From Dendrobium chrysotoxum (lineage: Eukaryota; Streptophyta; Magnoliopsida; Asparagales; Orchidaceae), in NCBI GenBank assembly GCA_019925795.1, contig CM034305.1, positions 90,432,433 to 90,496,432 on the forward strand: 64,000 bases of DNA, given 5' to 3'. Positions 46,501 to 55,859 of the stretch are shown here, piece after piece; within the stretch, counting starts at the first letter, position 1, and each line of letters begins with the position of its first letter. The notes beneath the pieces were generated by a model. It did no database searches. It saw nothing but the letters and a program-made list of their open reading frames with translations, and was not told the origin of the DNA. A program made the translations under genes and the position numbers.

Positions 46501-49500
46501 TTAAATTATGAGGATAACTTCTCTTAAAGACTTCTTCAAAGTGAATAGTGATACAAACTCATCCAAACAAGTTCAACATTAAAAAAATCATCATTATCTC
46601 GTTGTTCTTTTTGCCATCCAATGATGTAGATTTCCTACATCCTAATCTTAAACATCATGCATCTAATCAACGATGCATGTTCACTCATGGATACATATTT
46701 TCAGTCTCTAAGGTGTGACTTGAAAATCACACCACTGGTAATCTCCATCAAGACATCGGACTGCCAAAACTTTAATGAACACCTTGGTCTTTCCACTATA
46801 TAATGCCTAAATTATGAGAGAAGCTTCTTTTTAAAATCATCTTTGAAGCAAATAGTTGCATTGACCATCCCTTTCATTATTTGATACCTATATCAATGTC
46901 ATTATTTAAAATTGTACAATAAGAGACATGTCTCAACACAATTTAAAAAAGAAACTCTATTAGGCATATGCCTCACCTTTTGGCAACAAGGCATATGCCT
47001 TAGTGAGGCTAAAACACGCCTTTACACAATTTGTAAGAGTAACAAACCTAAATATAGGACTTTGATAATTTAAAATTTTAATATATAAGATGTTGAATGA
47101 TCGTGGGGCCCACACCACAGTTGACAGCCCAAATAGGGTTTCCATCCTCCTACAACAGCATTGGCGGGACCAAAAATCAAACGATCTTGGTAAGGACCTT
47201 GAGCACATGAATTAAGGGTTCTAATCATTGGATCAATCTTCTTATGACCCTTAGATTGCAGTCCATGTGCCTCATCTTTCTCTTCTAGCTATGACCATCC
47301 TTGGGGACATTTTTTTGTTAAATGAGTTTCATTTATTTCCATTGTAAGAAGTTTATATGTATTCCACACTTTGTACGTAACTAAGTAATAAAATTCAAAG
47401 TAGCTTTTCTACATTTCTACTTATGCACGTGTTATCAAACAGAGGTTAGTATTTCCTCCTTTCAACCTTTGATCTCATTCCTTCTTATCGATATTCTTCA
47501 CAGTCTTCATTATATTTGGTTTCTTTGACTACTCTACTAAGGAAGAGAGAACTCCAGGGGCTATAAACCTTGTATTGCTTGAAGGGGAGAAATTATTTGA
47601 GATAGTTCTGGATTATAAGGATCATTTTGAAGGGAAAGGGCAAGATCCATCACCTTGTGAGTCCTTCTCCAAAGCCAAAGGATTCAAAGTTTATACTTTG
47701 AGATGAAGCAGATTCCATGATCATGATGCGATTCTGGCATATGATGATGCCTAAGACTAGTGGGTGATATATTTATTTATTTATACCGCAAAAGAAGTTT
47801 GGAACATCGCCAAATAAACATACTTAAAAGTAAAGGATGCTACCCTCATCTACGAGATCAAAACTAAAATTTTAACAACCAAGCAATATAATCTTCATGT
47901 TATTTAGTACTGTAATGCAATGAAAATTTATTGGCTTAAGCTGGATTATAACAAAGATCTCAAGATGACATGCTACGTGATGTTATAATTCTCAAGCAAT
48001 TTGTACAAATAGAAAGGATATTTGTAGGACTCAACAATGACTTCTTCCAAGTTTATGTCCAAATCATAAATAGAGAAAACCTGCCATCACTAAATGAGAA
48101 TTTTTCTCTCATACGAGCAAAAGAAGGAAGGATGAAAATGCTCAATGCTCTGATCTCCGAAGCATCTACCATGGTAACCACTAAACCTCAAGATAAGAGA
48201 CTTACTGCTAAAAGTTCTTCCAGTAAGAAGGATAAATGAATTTTTCCAAAGGCAATCTATGAAACTACTGCAAGAAGAAATGACATCAAATAAAAATTTT
48301 GGGAACTTTATGAAAATCCCGGGCTATTATAAAAATAAAGAGCATCACTAAATGGGTAGATCTATCTTGTGAAATTAGAAGGGCTCAATTCTAAGGAAAT
48401 TGACCAACTCAAAAACCTTCTCAACTCTCTGCTCTCAAACTCAAAATGATATAACTTTTCAATACCTTAAATAGTTTTCATAACACATGAAATCGTAGAT
48501 TCAAGAGTCACAAATCACATGACCAATCTTACAAACCTTTTTCAAACCTACAAATCTTACCCTAGCAATAGAAAAAATAAAAGTAGCAAGTCAAAGAAAT
48601 GTTTTGATTTCTTTCACATTTATTTGTAATAATAGAATACTACATGTTTTTCATCTTACAGTAAATTTTCTATCAACTCAGAAAATTATTAAAAATTATA
48701 ACTACAAGATAACCTTTTTTTTGTTAATCATTGTTATTTTAGGACCTCGTCATAGGGAAGGCCATTAGACAAACTAGAAGAAAAGATGGGCTATATCTTC
48801 CTGAAGCCACTTGTTATATTACTTCATTTCTACCCTCAATATAGAAGTCATTTGAGAATATTATTATATGCTAGAGCATCCCTCTTTTAAAACCACATAA
48901 TGTATGTTTTATTTTTTTGATGTAAATAAGAAATTTTATTATAAGACTTATAAAATTATTAAACATCACCATATCGTTTTTCTTGAAAATAATTCTAGAT
49001 CCTCTACTCTACTTATTTTTCTAATTTAACTCTGACATTTGTAGACCTTCCAAAATCCTTAATATTTTTAAAGCTATAATATTTTTCACCTTCGTTGATA
49101 ATTGTACTAAAATTATATGGGTATATTTTATCAAACAAATATCTAATGTTAATATTATTCTTCCCATTTTTACTATCATCATACACAAATAATTCCATGA
49201 TATCATCAAGGTACTTTGAACTGAGAATGCTAATCATTGCTTTAATAACATATATCTTCTTTTTTCAAAAAGAATGTATCATCCACCTATCTTCCTATCT
49301 TGACACTCTCCAATAAAATGGAGTATAGAAAGGAAAAATGGCTATCTTTTGAAAGCCACCATAACTCTTCTCTTTCATAATCAAGGGGCTAAAAAATATG
49401 GGTAGAAACAATTCTAAATATCATATATCTAATTAATAGAATACCCTTAAGGGTGATTGGTTTAGAAAGTCCTCTAAACTATGTCGCTGAATTTTTCCCC

Positions 49501-52500
49501 ATAAATAACTCTCTCAAAATTTTCTCTAAAAATCTTTGAGTAAATTGTCTATTTCTATGTCCACAAACAACACATGGGTACACTTGATCCTAAAGCTCTT
49601 AAATTGTATTTATTAGGTATTTTTCCACTCGAAAAATGGCATAAGTGTTGTCATTCTACCATCAAAAAATTCTTTTAAAAGATTTTATATTTGATGCAAA
49701 ATTTTTTCAATCAAACTCACCTTAAAAGAAGAACTCACAACGGGAAGTTAAACATTTATCTTTCATTTTGACATTCTTACAAAATAAACTTAAAAAATCT
49801 AAATATTATATCCCTACAAGTCTATACAATAAGAAATAAGCCCCGCCAAAATCTTCGACAAGCATAAAACTTTAAAGCTTTATTAGATAATAATGATCAA
49901 CACATCACTACACATTCTCCTATGCATCTCATTTCCTAGTACACATCTTTTAAAAAATTTTCTCCTACCTATTAAGCCTTTCTTACAAATATCAGCTTCA
50001 ACTCCATTATAATATTGCAAACTATGCTTGAGGCACTTGAAAAAAAAATTGGAAGGATTCTATGATAGAAGAGATGAATTCTATAAAAAATATCACACTT
50101 GGGAGATCGTTGAACCACCAAAATAAAAGAAAATAATAAGATGCAAATAGATTTTTTCTATAAAATATACAATAAATGGAACCCTGGAATAGTTTAAAGT
50201 AAGATTGGTGGGCAAAAGATATACTCGATCCTGTGAAATTGGCTGAAAAAAAAAAATTATTCCTGTTGCGAAGATGAATGCAATACGCATTTTAATCTTT
50301 TTTGCAGCAAATCGTGGATAGTCCATGCAGCCATGTTAAGTAACTATTTTCTTACATTGAGATGTTGAAGAAGTCTACATGCATCTATCACCTGCATTTG
50401 ATAGCTCTTTTACAGAAAAATAATGTGTGCAAATTAAAAAAGGCTTTATATGGCCTCACACAATCTCTAATAGTATGGTTACACAAATTTACAAAAGCCA
50501 TAAATAAAATTGGATACAAACAAAGCCAAGGAGATCATACCCCATTCATAAAACACTCCATTAATCATATAACTGTTACAAGCATTGAAAATAAAGAAAA
50601 TGAGTCTCATCAAAAAAAGTTTATCGAAGAATTCGAAGAATTTGAGATCAAAGAGTTAGAAAACTCAAATACTTCTTGTGAATTAGAAATTGCTAAATTA
50701 GAATAAGGAATATTCCCCTCTCAATAAAAATGTCATAGATTTTCTAAAAGAAACAAAAATGACTTATTGCAAATCTCGTAAAACCCCAACTAAACCTGAT
50801 TAAAAGTTGAACGTAGATAAAGAAGGAAAATAAGTAGATATATAAAATAAAAGATTAGTTGAAAAAAGTATAAATCTATCTCACACATGTCCAGACATTG
50901 CATTTGCAGTGAGTATCATCACTCAATCCATGCACAAATCCAAAGAGTCTCACCTTTAAGTTACTTATAGAATTCTTAGATATCTTAAATCAAGTCTTGA
51001 TAAAAAAATTCTCTATAAAAAATATGATACTTTATAAATTAAAGGATATATTGATACAAATTATATAGAAACAACAATTGATAGAAGACCCATAACTAGA
51101 TACTATACATTTTTTAAAGGAAATCTTATAATATGGAGGAGCAAGAAACAACTTGTTGCAAAATCTAGAGATGAATCTAAATTTAGAGCTATTGCTCAAA
51201 GAATCTATAAGCTTCAGAGGATTAAAATCATTTTGAACGATTTAAAAAACAAATAGGAAGGGCTAATGAAGATACATTTTGATAATAAATCAACCATCAG
51301 TATTGCTCATAATCTAATACATCATGATCATACCAAGAATACAGACATGGATGGACATTTATAAAAGAAAAACTAAAAAGTGGGTTGATTTACATCCCTT
51401 ATGTGCCAATAGAAAATCAACTTGTAGATATTCTCACCAAAGGTTTATTCCACACCATATTCAAAAATATATAAGTAAACTTGAAATAGTAAATTTATAC
51501 CATTCAGTTTGAGAGGGAGTGTTGAATAATCGTGAGGCTCATATCACAACAAACAACCCAAATAGAGTTTATGATCTTCTCCCACACATGGTTAGCTTTG
51601 ATTTATTTTCATTATAAGACATTTGGATAAGTCTATATATACTTTCATACTTTAAACAAAATCAAGCAATAAAATTCATAGTATATTTTCTATTTTTATT
51701 CATAAAATAAATTCTACTTTGCTATTTCTCTACACCTAAACCTAAAACATATGAAACCAAGCACCAAAACTATGCACATATCCTTGGCTCACAGCCTCAT
51801 GCTGTGCTAGCACCTGGCGTCATTAATGAACCATCAAATGATAGATTGTTTGTGAAGAATGAAAATGAAGTTACTCCAACACAACTGCAAGAAAAAGATC
51901 TCAATGCTGACCTTTTTTTAAGCAAGAAGGAATCAAAGCAACACAAGTTAATAATGCAATAAAAAATTAAATATAATATTTTATGTAATTAAAATTATAA
52001 TCATCAATAAAATTATTATTATTAAATTTAATGAATATTTTTATTGATTTTTATTATGGAAGAGGAAGATGATTAAGATATGGAAAAGATTGGGAGGATT
52101 TTACAAAATTGAGGATGAGGTAGAAGAAAGGCAATTCACTATAATAATGATTCTAATGAATACCCACTAAGTGATGAAAGAGGGGGAGACTTTGAATTCA
52201 TAAATTATTATCTTAATAACTTAGACTACTTATTTATATTGATTTGGGGGTGGAATGTTATAATGTTACTATGACGTTTTTTAAGCTTACTTGATTTCTT
52301 ACTAGGATGTTAGTAAGTTATTTATTATTTCATATTATTTTATTAATTTAATGGTTTAATTTAGAGGCTTACACCTCAAAAATGCCTTGAGACTTATGCT
52401 CACCTCATAGATAAAAAAACACCTTAATACTCGATTGTATACTTTCAAACTTTGATCAAGGTATTTGTAACTCTCTTTCATGGATGGTTGTAGCATACAA

Positions 52501-55500
52501 CTATGGCCAATATCTAGGGAAAAAAAGTAGAGGGTGAAGAATAGAGAGTCAAAGCCTCTATTTCTGTTGGGACTAGAGGCTGGTGGGAATTAGATGAGAG
52601 GGAGGGGTTTCAGATCAAGAGAATCATCTTCGCATTGAATTTCCAACGTGTTTTCATTTATTACAATTGATCTCCATTTCTAGGAAAAAAAAACACATAG
52701 AAGCAAGCAAAATCCAAACTAATCTTGAAAATATAAACTATCTTCTCATAAGTAACTAACTAAAAACATGAAATCCGAAAATAAGCATAAACATTAAAAA
52801 TCATCTTAAAAACAAGCAATACATTTAAAATTCTGCTTGAAATCATCCTTAAGTGGTTGGTCCCTGCATGTGGATAGGATTTGGTTGCTATTTTGTTGCT
52901 AAATTCCAAGATGCATCTTCTTTTTAGGATATTGAAATTTGAACCATCCTGGAAGTTTCCAATCCCCTCATAGACTGTTTTGGAGTTTGAAACTTCATCA
53001 ATTCCATCTAGGAACTCTCAGGGATCTTGTAGAAAATATGAAAACTGTCTTGGACCTTCTAAATCAATTGGATACTCTAGAAAATACATAAAATTGATGA
53101 TTTTGGAATCCTCTTGGTTCATTCTTGCATAATGTAGTGATTAAAATTTCATTCTCTTTTTAATCAAATTTTTAATTCATATGTAGTTTGTAATGTAGAC
53201 TTATATATAAAACAAAAGCATGATGTCATATTATATATCATCAATACTTTCCATTATATCCATCTAATGCCTTGTACCCTGTACCATGTCTTGCGTTCAG
53301 CTCTATGCTTTATAGCCTAGAACGGCGGCAACGAGCTCACAAAAAAATATAAAAAAATGATGCACTAATCATGAAAAGCAACCTGTACAACTTAAAAACA
53401 AAACACAAGCCTGTCTTGGATGCATGAACACTAAATTTCTTACGCTTCAACACTAAATTTCTTATGTTGGGCAAAGATGCCACAACCACTGAAGACCTGG
53501 AAGATTTTTACAAATTTTCATGCAAGATGACAGACTCATTATAGTTTTATTATATTGTAAGGCACCACAAGATGCCAAAGATTGAAATCACATCAGAAAG
53601 ACAAGAGCAAAGGTGTTTTCCCTTTTATAAATAGCTTTTAGTACACCTAGCAAAAATACATTGAGTACTTTTCGTAAAAAAAGATATTGATATGTAAATT
53701 CTTTTGTCGATTATTAGACTTAAGATATTAATATTGGGAAACCCATTCAACAATTAATCAAGACCTATGTGGAATTTATTAATGAGAATTCTCCAAAATG
53801 CATAGTGAGGGAGAACTAACACTAGCACTTATGGACTATACTATTGTAAGGTACCTTCCATCAAGAAAAAATATTTTTTATGATTTATTATGCAAAAGAA
53901 GAATATTGTCGCACTTCTCAACATATACAACATATTTCAAATCAAGCAAGTGAATATGTAAAATGAGCATGAAAAAAATTGAAGGTTAATAGAAAATGAA
54001 GAAGAGTAAGGATAGTGTGATTTTCTACCTTCTAAAGTAGTCATGTAATTTATCAGAATGGAGAAGTAGCTTAAAATAATTAAATTTATGATCATTTTAT
54101 AACCTTTACACATAAAAAACATCTCCGGTCTAACAAAAGGAGGAAATGCTACAAGTAAAGATGTGAATTCACTAAACTACATGGTATTAAAAAACGCTCG
54201 CCTTAACAAAGACATTGTCAAGGTACATCCCCTTGTAAAGTGAATCACCTGGGAGTAGGTATGAAGCTGACAAGGCACCTCAGCCTTTTTTTTTATACGA
54301 ATGAGGAACCTTGCCTTGCTTAAACAACTTAGACTCTAAGATATGAGCAACCTATTAAGTATGATTACCAATTCATACCTTCTACAAACATTTCCTAACA
54401 CCCTTTTTAAACATCCAACACTTCCACATGAAATAACCCCAAGGATACCCACATTTTTAAAAAGCATCCATATTGCAGAATGCCTATCCTACAGTGGGGA
54501 AAAGTAATATCATACAAACAACATGAAAATAAAAGAACCACTACTTAATGTGAAGTCCCTACAACTCTATGTAGGGATGCAAGCGAATTTATCCTCCGCA
54601 ATTGGAAGAAATTAGCCCTTATTTAATAACACTCCAGAGGCTAAACTCCAAACCACCTACACTCTTCTCTAAAATCCGCTTTGAGTCTTCAGACCTTCTA
54701 CCACCTTACAATATTTGATAATACTGATGTATCATCGCCATTGTTATTGCTATTGGCACCATCAAAGCATAGAGCTTTTCATGTTAGTTTTATGGTTCTC
54801 ATGTAAAAAATCTTCAAAAAGCATCTGAAAGTATTTTATCAATCATGCCTGAAAGTGAGCAGCACTCTACAGGAATGGAGAAACGGAATTTCTAAACTCA
54901 CTCCAAATAGTAGAGATTAGACTAATGATGATGAGCACAAGCAACATAAAAGACCCTAAGAGACTTTTTAACAGATAATCCTAGCAATTGCAATTTATAA
55001 GTACAAGAACCCAGCAATCAGATTACAACTCTGAGTCAAAACCATAACAAGATAAATATAGGGGGCAACTACTAATAAATTAATTTATGCTCTTGTATAT
55101 CCTATGTTTTCTTTGCTCCATGCTAAAGTCAAGGAAATTTAAAACATGAAGCATGCCCTGGGAAGAGATTAAATTACAATAAAATCGGAAAAGCTTTATC
55201 ATTCAAGGAAACTAATACCATAACAGAACCTTCAGGAATCACAATTTTTAAGCAAATAAAGTCAATTTCAACCATTTCCCTATTATATATAACAACAAAT
55301 TTCAGATCAAACAACAATTAAAAAAAAAAAAAAAACATCTTTCACACTAACACCCAACATATCCATCCAATATTTAGCCCAACATATCAATGATGAAAAC
55401 CAAATCTCAGGTGAAATCCAAACAATTTCCAAAAGAATCACTCACTAAAGCGTGTCCGGCGGGCCGATGATGGTCACGCTCCATTCAAAGATATTAGAAT

Positions 55501-55699
55501 CGTCTACAAGGCCGGCGGAGAAGCCGTCCACCGGATTTTTGCTGAGATCTGATCACAGAACGAGAAATAAACAGTGAAACATCATATATATTCTCCATGC
55601 TAGCGATGCACGATGAATTTGGTGTAAACCCTAGCGATCAAAACGCGAACCTTTTAGTTGCTTCTGAAGGAGCAAACTTGCTTGGCTTGCCGCTGCCAT
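22506..55699 (-). CDS. UBC7: Ubiquitin-conjugating enzyme E2, UBC7/UBE2G class, six coding exons over 33 kb
   Basis: The - strand joins 55699-55651, 55548-55446, 42439-42342, 42263-42163, 26263-26186 and 22583-22506 into 507 bp (168 aa plus stop); all junctions are GT-AG and frames agree. The protein has the E2 fold with GPPDTLYDGGYF, the HPN motif (81-83), catalytic Cys91 in GRVCISIL, and the acidic-loop insertion of the UBC7/UBE2G group (HAPGDDPNGYELASERW, 96-112), ending KKKVRLIVRRSQEML. It accepts ubiquitin from E1 as a Cys thioester and passes it on with an E3; plant relatives (UBC7/13/14) and yeast Ubc7 are linked to protein quality control. Introns 4 (15899 bp) and 2 (13006 bp) are filled with transposons, yet every exon is intact. 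Confidence 0.96.
23215..24075 (-). pseudogene. Nuclear copy of plastid DNA (ycf2 fragment)
   Basis: Read on the - strand, shifting frames match my knowledge of the plastid Ycf2 protein in order: FDNTDSYYSLIS and DRDNWLNSVKLFHRSLLISS (about 23880-23775), a KIALWGG-like segment (about 23600), then an open stretch with LYKLCKSFHF, RSDPLVRGAIYSIADIS and QPLLGMNLFDSKG, an in-frame TAG, and NSNMNLIHTP (about 23270). Ycf2 is a large, essential plastid ATPase-like protein of the inner-envelope import motor. Here it has stops and frameshifts throughout and lies in a nuclear intron, so it is an old plastid-to-nucleus insertion. The upper end (24000-24075) is the least certain part. Confidence 0.8.
25583..25627 (-). 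repeat. RTE-LINE 3' tail fragment
   Basis: A (CAA)n run followed by 'catcaagcctttatcc' is the reverse complement of the 3' end of the LINE at 57541-58670 (ggataaaggcttgatg plus GTT repeats). It is a severely 5'-truncated copy. Confidence 0.65.
26186..26263 (-). CDS. UBC7: UBC exon 5
   Basis: Acceptor TGTACAG, donor GTGAGTG. It encodes VESIVLSIISMLSSPNDESP and NVEAA (26 codons), a signature segment of this E2 class. Confidence 0.95.
27369..28094 (-). pseudogene. Copia element 3 integrase core and C-terminus
   Basis: 241 codons with RFDGGGEFTSN, the SD/E core end PEQNGVAERK, YLINRLPS, and the C-terminal CVFLGYSTLHKGYRC and ISRHVVFHE motifs. Integrase inserts element DNA in the nucleus. The frame ends in a Ser/Thr-rich linker and the element is cut off before RT. 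Confidence 0.88.
28157..28610 (-). pseudogene. Copia element 3 protease end and integrase HHCC region
   Basis: The frame contains LLHIPSLSHNLLSISKLT, LWHARLGHPH and a degraded zinc-finger region, then breaks. Its upstream end meets the left LTR of element 2 at the TGAAG duplication; the host frame resumes at 33872 on the far side. Residues reading into the element 2 LTR are not native. Confidence 0.82.
28616..28851 (+). repeat. 5' LTR of Copia element 2
   Basis: 236 bp, with TATAAATAG at 28789-28797. It differs from the 3' LTR by one transition and one transversion. Confidence 0.95.
29341..30054 (+). pseudogene. Copia element 2 gag
   Basis: A 238-codon frame with the UBN2-type gag core: YRLNGKNYLKWSQFVKTYL near residue 48, then DEADSMIMSWLWNSM, and GLNAEFDQVRVQILG near the end. 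A single TGA at 30052-30054 closes it; the same frame reopens at once and carries the zinc knuckle, so the stop is probably a CGA-to-TGA change within the original gag-pol frame. The first codons (from 29341) are the earliest ATG in frame; the true start is uncertain. Confidence 0.85.
30061..31660 (+). pseudogene. Copia element 2 zinc knuckle, protease and integrase
   Basis: In order: zinc knuckle CX2CX4HX4C (residues 39-52), aspartic protease motif WIIDSGATDHM (DSG at 144-146), integrase HHCC finger (LGHPSFDVL...CETCELAKHKR), catalytic core (HSDIWGP, FVSFIDDCTR, QNGVAERKN) and the C-terminal CVFAGY. Near 31655-31665 the native frame shifts: the expected continuation (QKGYKCYHPPTRK, VSIDVTFDEQNF) lies in another frame at 31665-31856. 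Residues after CVFAGYLL in the long frame are therefore out-of-frame noise. Confidence 0.88.
32059..33623 (+). pseudogene. Copia element 2 reverse transcriptase and RNase H
   Basis: The RT begins MTTLEDIHIPKN and has CKWVFSIKYKADGTLERYKA and QLDVKNAFLHG. At about 32435-32445 a frame change splits it, and the second part carries YGLKQSPRAW, catalytic YVDDIILTGNN (about 32667) and RNase H motifs (YTDADYAGSP, STSGYCTFLG, HCDNKSAISIA, LADILTKG), ending TDPYFPA with TGA next to the polypurine tract. Both halves are otherwise open over long stretches, in line with the young LTRs. Confidence 0.9.
33631..33866 (+). repeat. 3' LTR of Copia element 2
   Basis: 236 bp, TATAAATAG at 33803-33811. It is flanked on the left by the polypurine tract and on the right by the TGAAG duplication. 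Confidence 0.95.
33872..34200 (-). pseudogene. Copia element 3 zinc knuckle and protease
   Basis: On the - strand a knuckle-like CQICGKIGHTALNY comes first (about 34165-34125), its fourth ligand changed from Cys to Tyr. It is followed after a frame change by WVLDSGATSHLTFDA, the Copia protease active-site motif. The frame reaches the right edge of element 2. Confidence 0.85.
34371..34704 (-). pseudogene. Copia element 3 gag, C-terminal half
   Basis: The - strand reads LATAHEIWTTLERRLQPINR, VIQLKNELHQIQMKD and YILNGLPPSYNPFKTAIRTS, with at least one in-frame stop. It is strongly similar to element 1 gag. Upstream it meets the solo LTR at the GGGAG duplication. Confidence 0.82.
34710..36548 (-). 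mobile_element. Solo LTR (1839 bp) inside element 3 gag
   Basis: The segment starts TGATG and ends CATCA and is flanked by GGGAG (34705-34709 and 36549-36553), breaking the gag frame that resumes on either side. No internal domain or second copy is present, so a solo LTR left by LTR-LTR recombination is the best reading. On the - strand a 'ctatttaaagg' promoter-like element and a 'attgtattgttttggg' stretch about 210 bp in suggest this orientation. It contains two poly-G runs (about 35680 and 36143) and a 108-codon frame (35415-35089) that I do not recognise and do not call a gene. The large size suggests a Gypsy origin. Confidence 0.8.
36554..36857 (-). pseudogene. Copia element 3 gag, N-terminal half
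   Basis: It begins MADQDSATSPPVNSN and has APLKFLIS, then changes frame. A second frame reads SASEYNLWKLIDWNLISALL, matching the equivalent part of element 1 gag. It ends at the solo LTR. Confidence 0.8.
36900..37117 (-). repeat. 5' LTR of Copia element 3
   Basis: Starts TGACAGAATTC and ends TTCTAACA on the + strand; the perfect 12-base tRNA-Met primer site abuts it at 36888-36899. The partner LTR was not found. 'catgtatatatagg' inside may serve as its TATA region. Confidence 0.82.
37118..39540. other. Unassigned part of UBC intron 4
   Basis: AT-rich. Phrases such as 'aaagggttatttcaattgcttcc' / 'aaagggtgatgtccaatgcttgcc' and 'ccacaaaaaggaaaaatacctc' / 'tcacaataaggaaaaaaatatctcc' show a diverged tandem duplication of about 250 bp (37225-37470 and 37490-37710). 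A short RTE tail occurs at about 38430-38490 ('acaacaacatcaagcctttatcccactacg'). A diverged match of 37855-38000 also lies at 39190-39340. Confidence 0.5.
39550..41100. repeat. TRIM-like repeat pair inserted in an older tandem repeat
   Basis: 39888-40110 and 40647-40860 are related ('ttagagtt.ttagaa', 'atattaacattatc', 'cctttatatagacat', 'atcaatcaa') and resemble short LTRs about 760 bp apart with no coding sequence between them. Outside the pair, 39560-39770, 39770-39890 and 40880-41095 are copies of another unit ('ccttgcattagtaggagctt', 'caatcttaattaagt', 'ttcaaataatgac'). The pair therefore interrupts that older array. Confidence 0.55.
42163..42263 (-). CDS. UBC7: UBC exon 4 (catalytic cysteine)
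   Basis: Acceptor ATGCATTCAG, donor GTACTT. It encodes YPDGRVCISILHAPGDDPNG and YELASERWTPVHT, including the active-site Cys91 and the acidic loop. Confidence 0.95.
42342..42439 (-). CDS. UBC7: UBC exon 3 (HPN motif)
   Basis: Acceptor TTATCACAG, donor GTTAGT. It encodes DGGYFNAIMSFPPNYPNSPP and TVRFASEMWHPN. The next intron is only 78 bp. Confidence 0.95.
42910..43470. repeat. Direct repeat in UBC intron 2, copy 1
   Basis: Matches 45045-45560 in order: 'cttggataggat', 'gagtctttgggtgt', 'aaaactacc.aaag', 'atgaggctaat', 'gaacattctc', 'attctgccaacagtgaaaat'. The copies are clearly diverged and about 2.1 kb apart; the element type is unknown. Confidence 0.65.
43486..43525. repeat. (AG)n microsatellite
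   Basis: About 20 AG units, uninterrupted, next to the 43530-44000 repeat. Confidence 0.95.
43530..44000. repeat. Dispersed repeat shared with 52540-53110
   Basis: Common words in order: 'ctttatttctcc'/'ctctatttctg', 'actagatgctg'/'actagaggctgg', 'aatcttgaaaata', 'ttggtc', 'ttgttgcca'/'ttgttgcta', 'ctaggaactc'. Probably two copies of the same decayed LTR-type sequence. Confidence 0.55.
45045..45560. repeat. Direct repeat in UBC intron 2, copy 2
   Basis: Partner of 42910-43470; see that entry. The ordering of shared words is the same. Confidence 0.65.
46235..46870. repeat. Tandem duplication, two units of 316 bp
   Basis: Units begin 'atacaaacttatccaa' (46235) and 'atacaaactcatccaa' (46551). 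Both contain 'tcattatct.gttgttctt', 'ctcatggatacata', 'gaaaatcacaccactggt' and 'tttccactatataat'. No coding sequence is seen. Confidence 0.85.
47970..48239 (+). pseudogene. Copia element 4 gag C-terminal piece
   Basis: An 89-codon open stretch reads GLNNDFFQVYVQII, PSLNENFSLIRAKEG and SSSKKDK. The order matches element 2 gag near its end (GLNAEFDQVRVQIL, SLNETISLIRAEE). It is a fragment of a broken gag. Confidence 0.75.
50362..50706 (+). pseudogene. Copia element 4 reverse transcriptase piece
   Basis: It reads KLKKALYGLTQSLIVWLHKF and GYKQSQGDHTPFIKHS, matching the RT segment just before the YVDD motif of element 2. The catalytic YVDD itself is lost. Confidence 0.75.
52540..53110. repeat. 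Dispersed repeat, second copy in UBC intron 2
   Basis: Diverged match to 43530-44000; see that entry. It lies on the 5' side of element 4 with respect to the UBC gene. Confidence 0.55.
55446..55548 (-). CDS. UBC7: UBC exon 2
   Basis: Acceptor CTGATCAG, donor GTGAGT. It encodes LSKNPVDGFSAGLVDDSNIF and EWSVTIIGPPDTL, with split codons for Asp17 at its start and Tyr51 at its end. Confidence 0.95.
55651..55699 (-). CDS. UBC7: UBC exon 1
   Basis: ATG at 55699-55697 in the context GCTGATGGC. It encodes MAAASQASLLLQKQLK, the N-terminal helix typical of this E2 group, and ends one base into the Asp codon before GTTCGC. Intron 1 is 102 bp. Confidence 0.95.
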
Positions 55700-55844
55700 C
55701 AGCGACGATCAGGGAATGGGTAAAACGCGACAGCCTGGGAGGAAGGAGAGGAGACAAGGGGTCAGTTGGGACGCTCTGCTTGCAGGCAAGGCAATGACGT
55801 AGAAGCGGAGAAGCCTTCAAAGCCCATCCAGCGGTCAGGTCTGA

Positions 55845-55854
55845 TAAATATATA
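55845..55854 (-). promoter_or_regulatory. Putative TATA box of the UBC gene
   Basis: On the - strand, TATATATTTA lies about 146-155 bp upstream of the UBC start codon. That leaves room for a leader of roughly 115-120 nt. Assigned by sequence and position only. Confidence 0.5.
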
Positions 55855-55859
55855 GGCTA

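Larger units (their letters stand above)
47091..51734 (+). mobile_element. Copia element 4, decayed, in UBC intron 2
   Basis: The left LTR (47091 to about 47430, TGTTGAATGATCG) and right LTR (51520-51734, TGTTGAATAATCG) are related but diverged, and the left one carries about 160 bp of extra sequence. A degenerate primer site ('gttatcaaacagag') follows the left LTR and a polypurine tract ('gtttgagagggag') precedes the right one. Coding traces appear in Copia order with many stops and frame changes: gag near 47560-48240, a protease-like IVDSRVTNHM near 48490, integrase traces near 49000-49650, RT (ALYGLTQS) near 50430 and RNase H near 51040-51340. The gag and RT pieces resemble element 2. No target duplication is evident. 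Confidence 0.87.
42440..55445 (-). other. UBC intron 2 (13006 bp)
   Basis: Donor GTGAGTGATT at 55445, acceptor TTATCACAG at 42441-42440. It contains a short RTE tail (about 42718-42760, 'gggacaaaggcttgttatt' plus GTT units), direct repeats, a 316-bp tandem duplication, Copia element 4 and unassigned AT-rich DNA (53110-55445). Confidence 0.88.

Noticed and set aside
55638..55820. A 60-codon - strand frame overlapping UBC exon 1
   Set aside because: It is out of frame with the conserved E2 N-terminus and reads through the exon 1 donor site.
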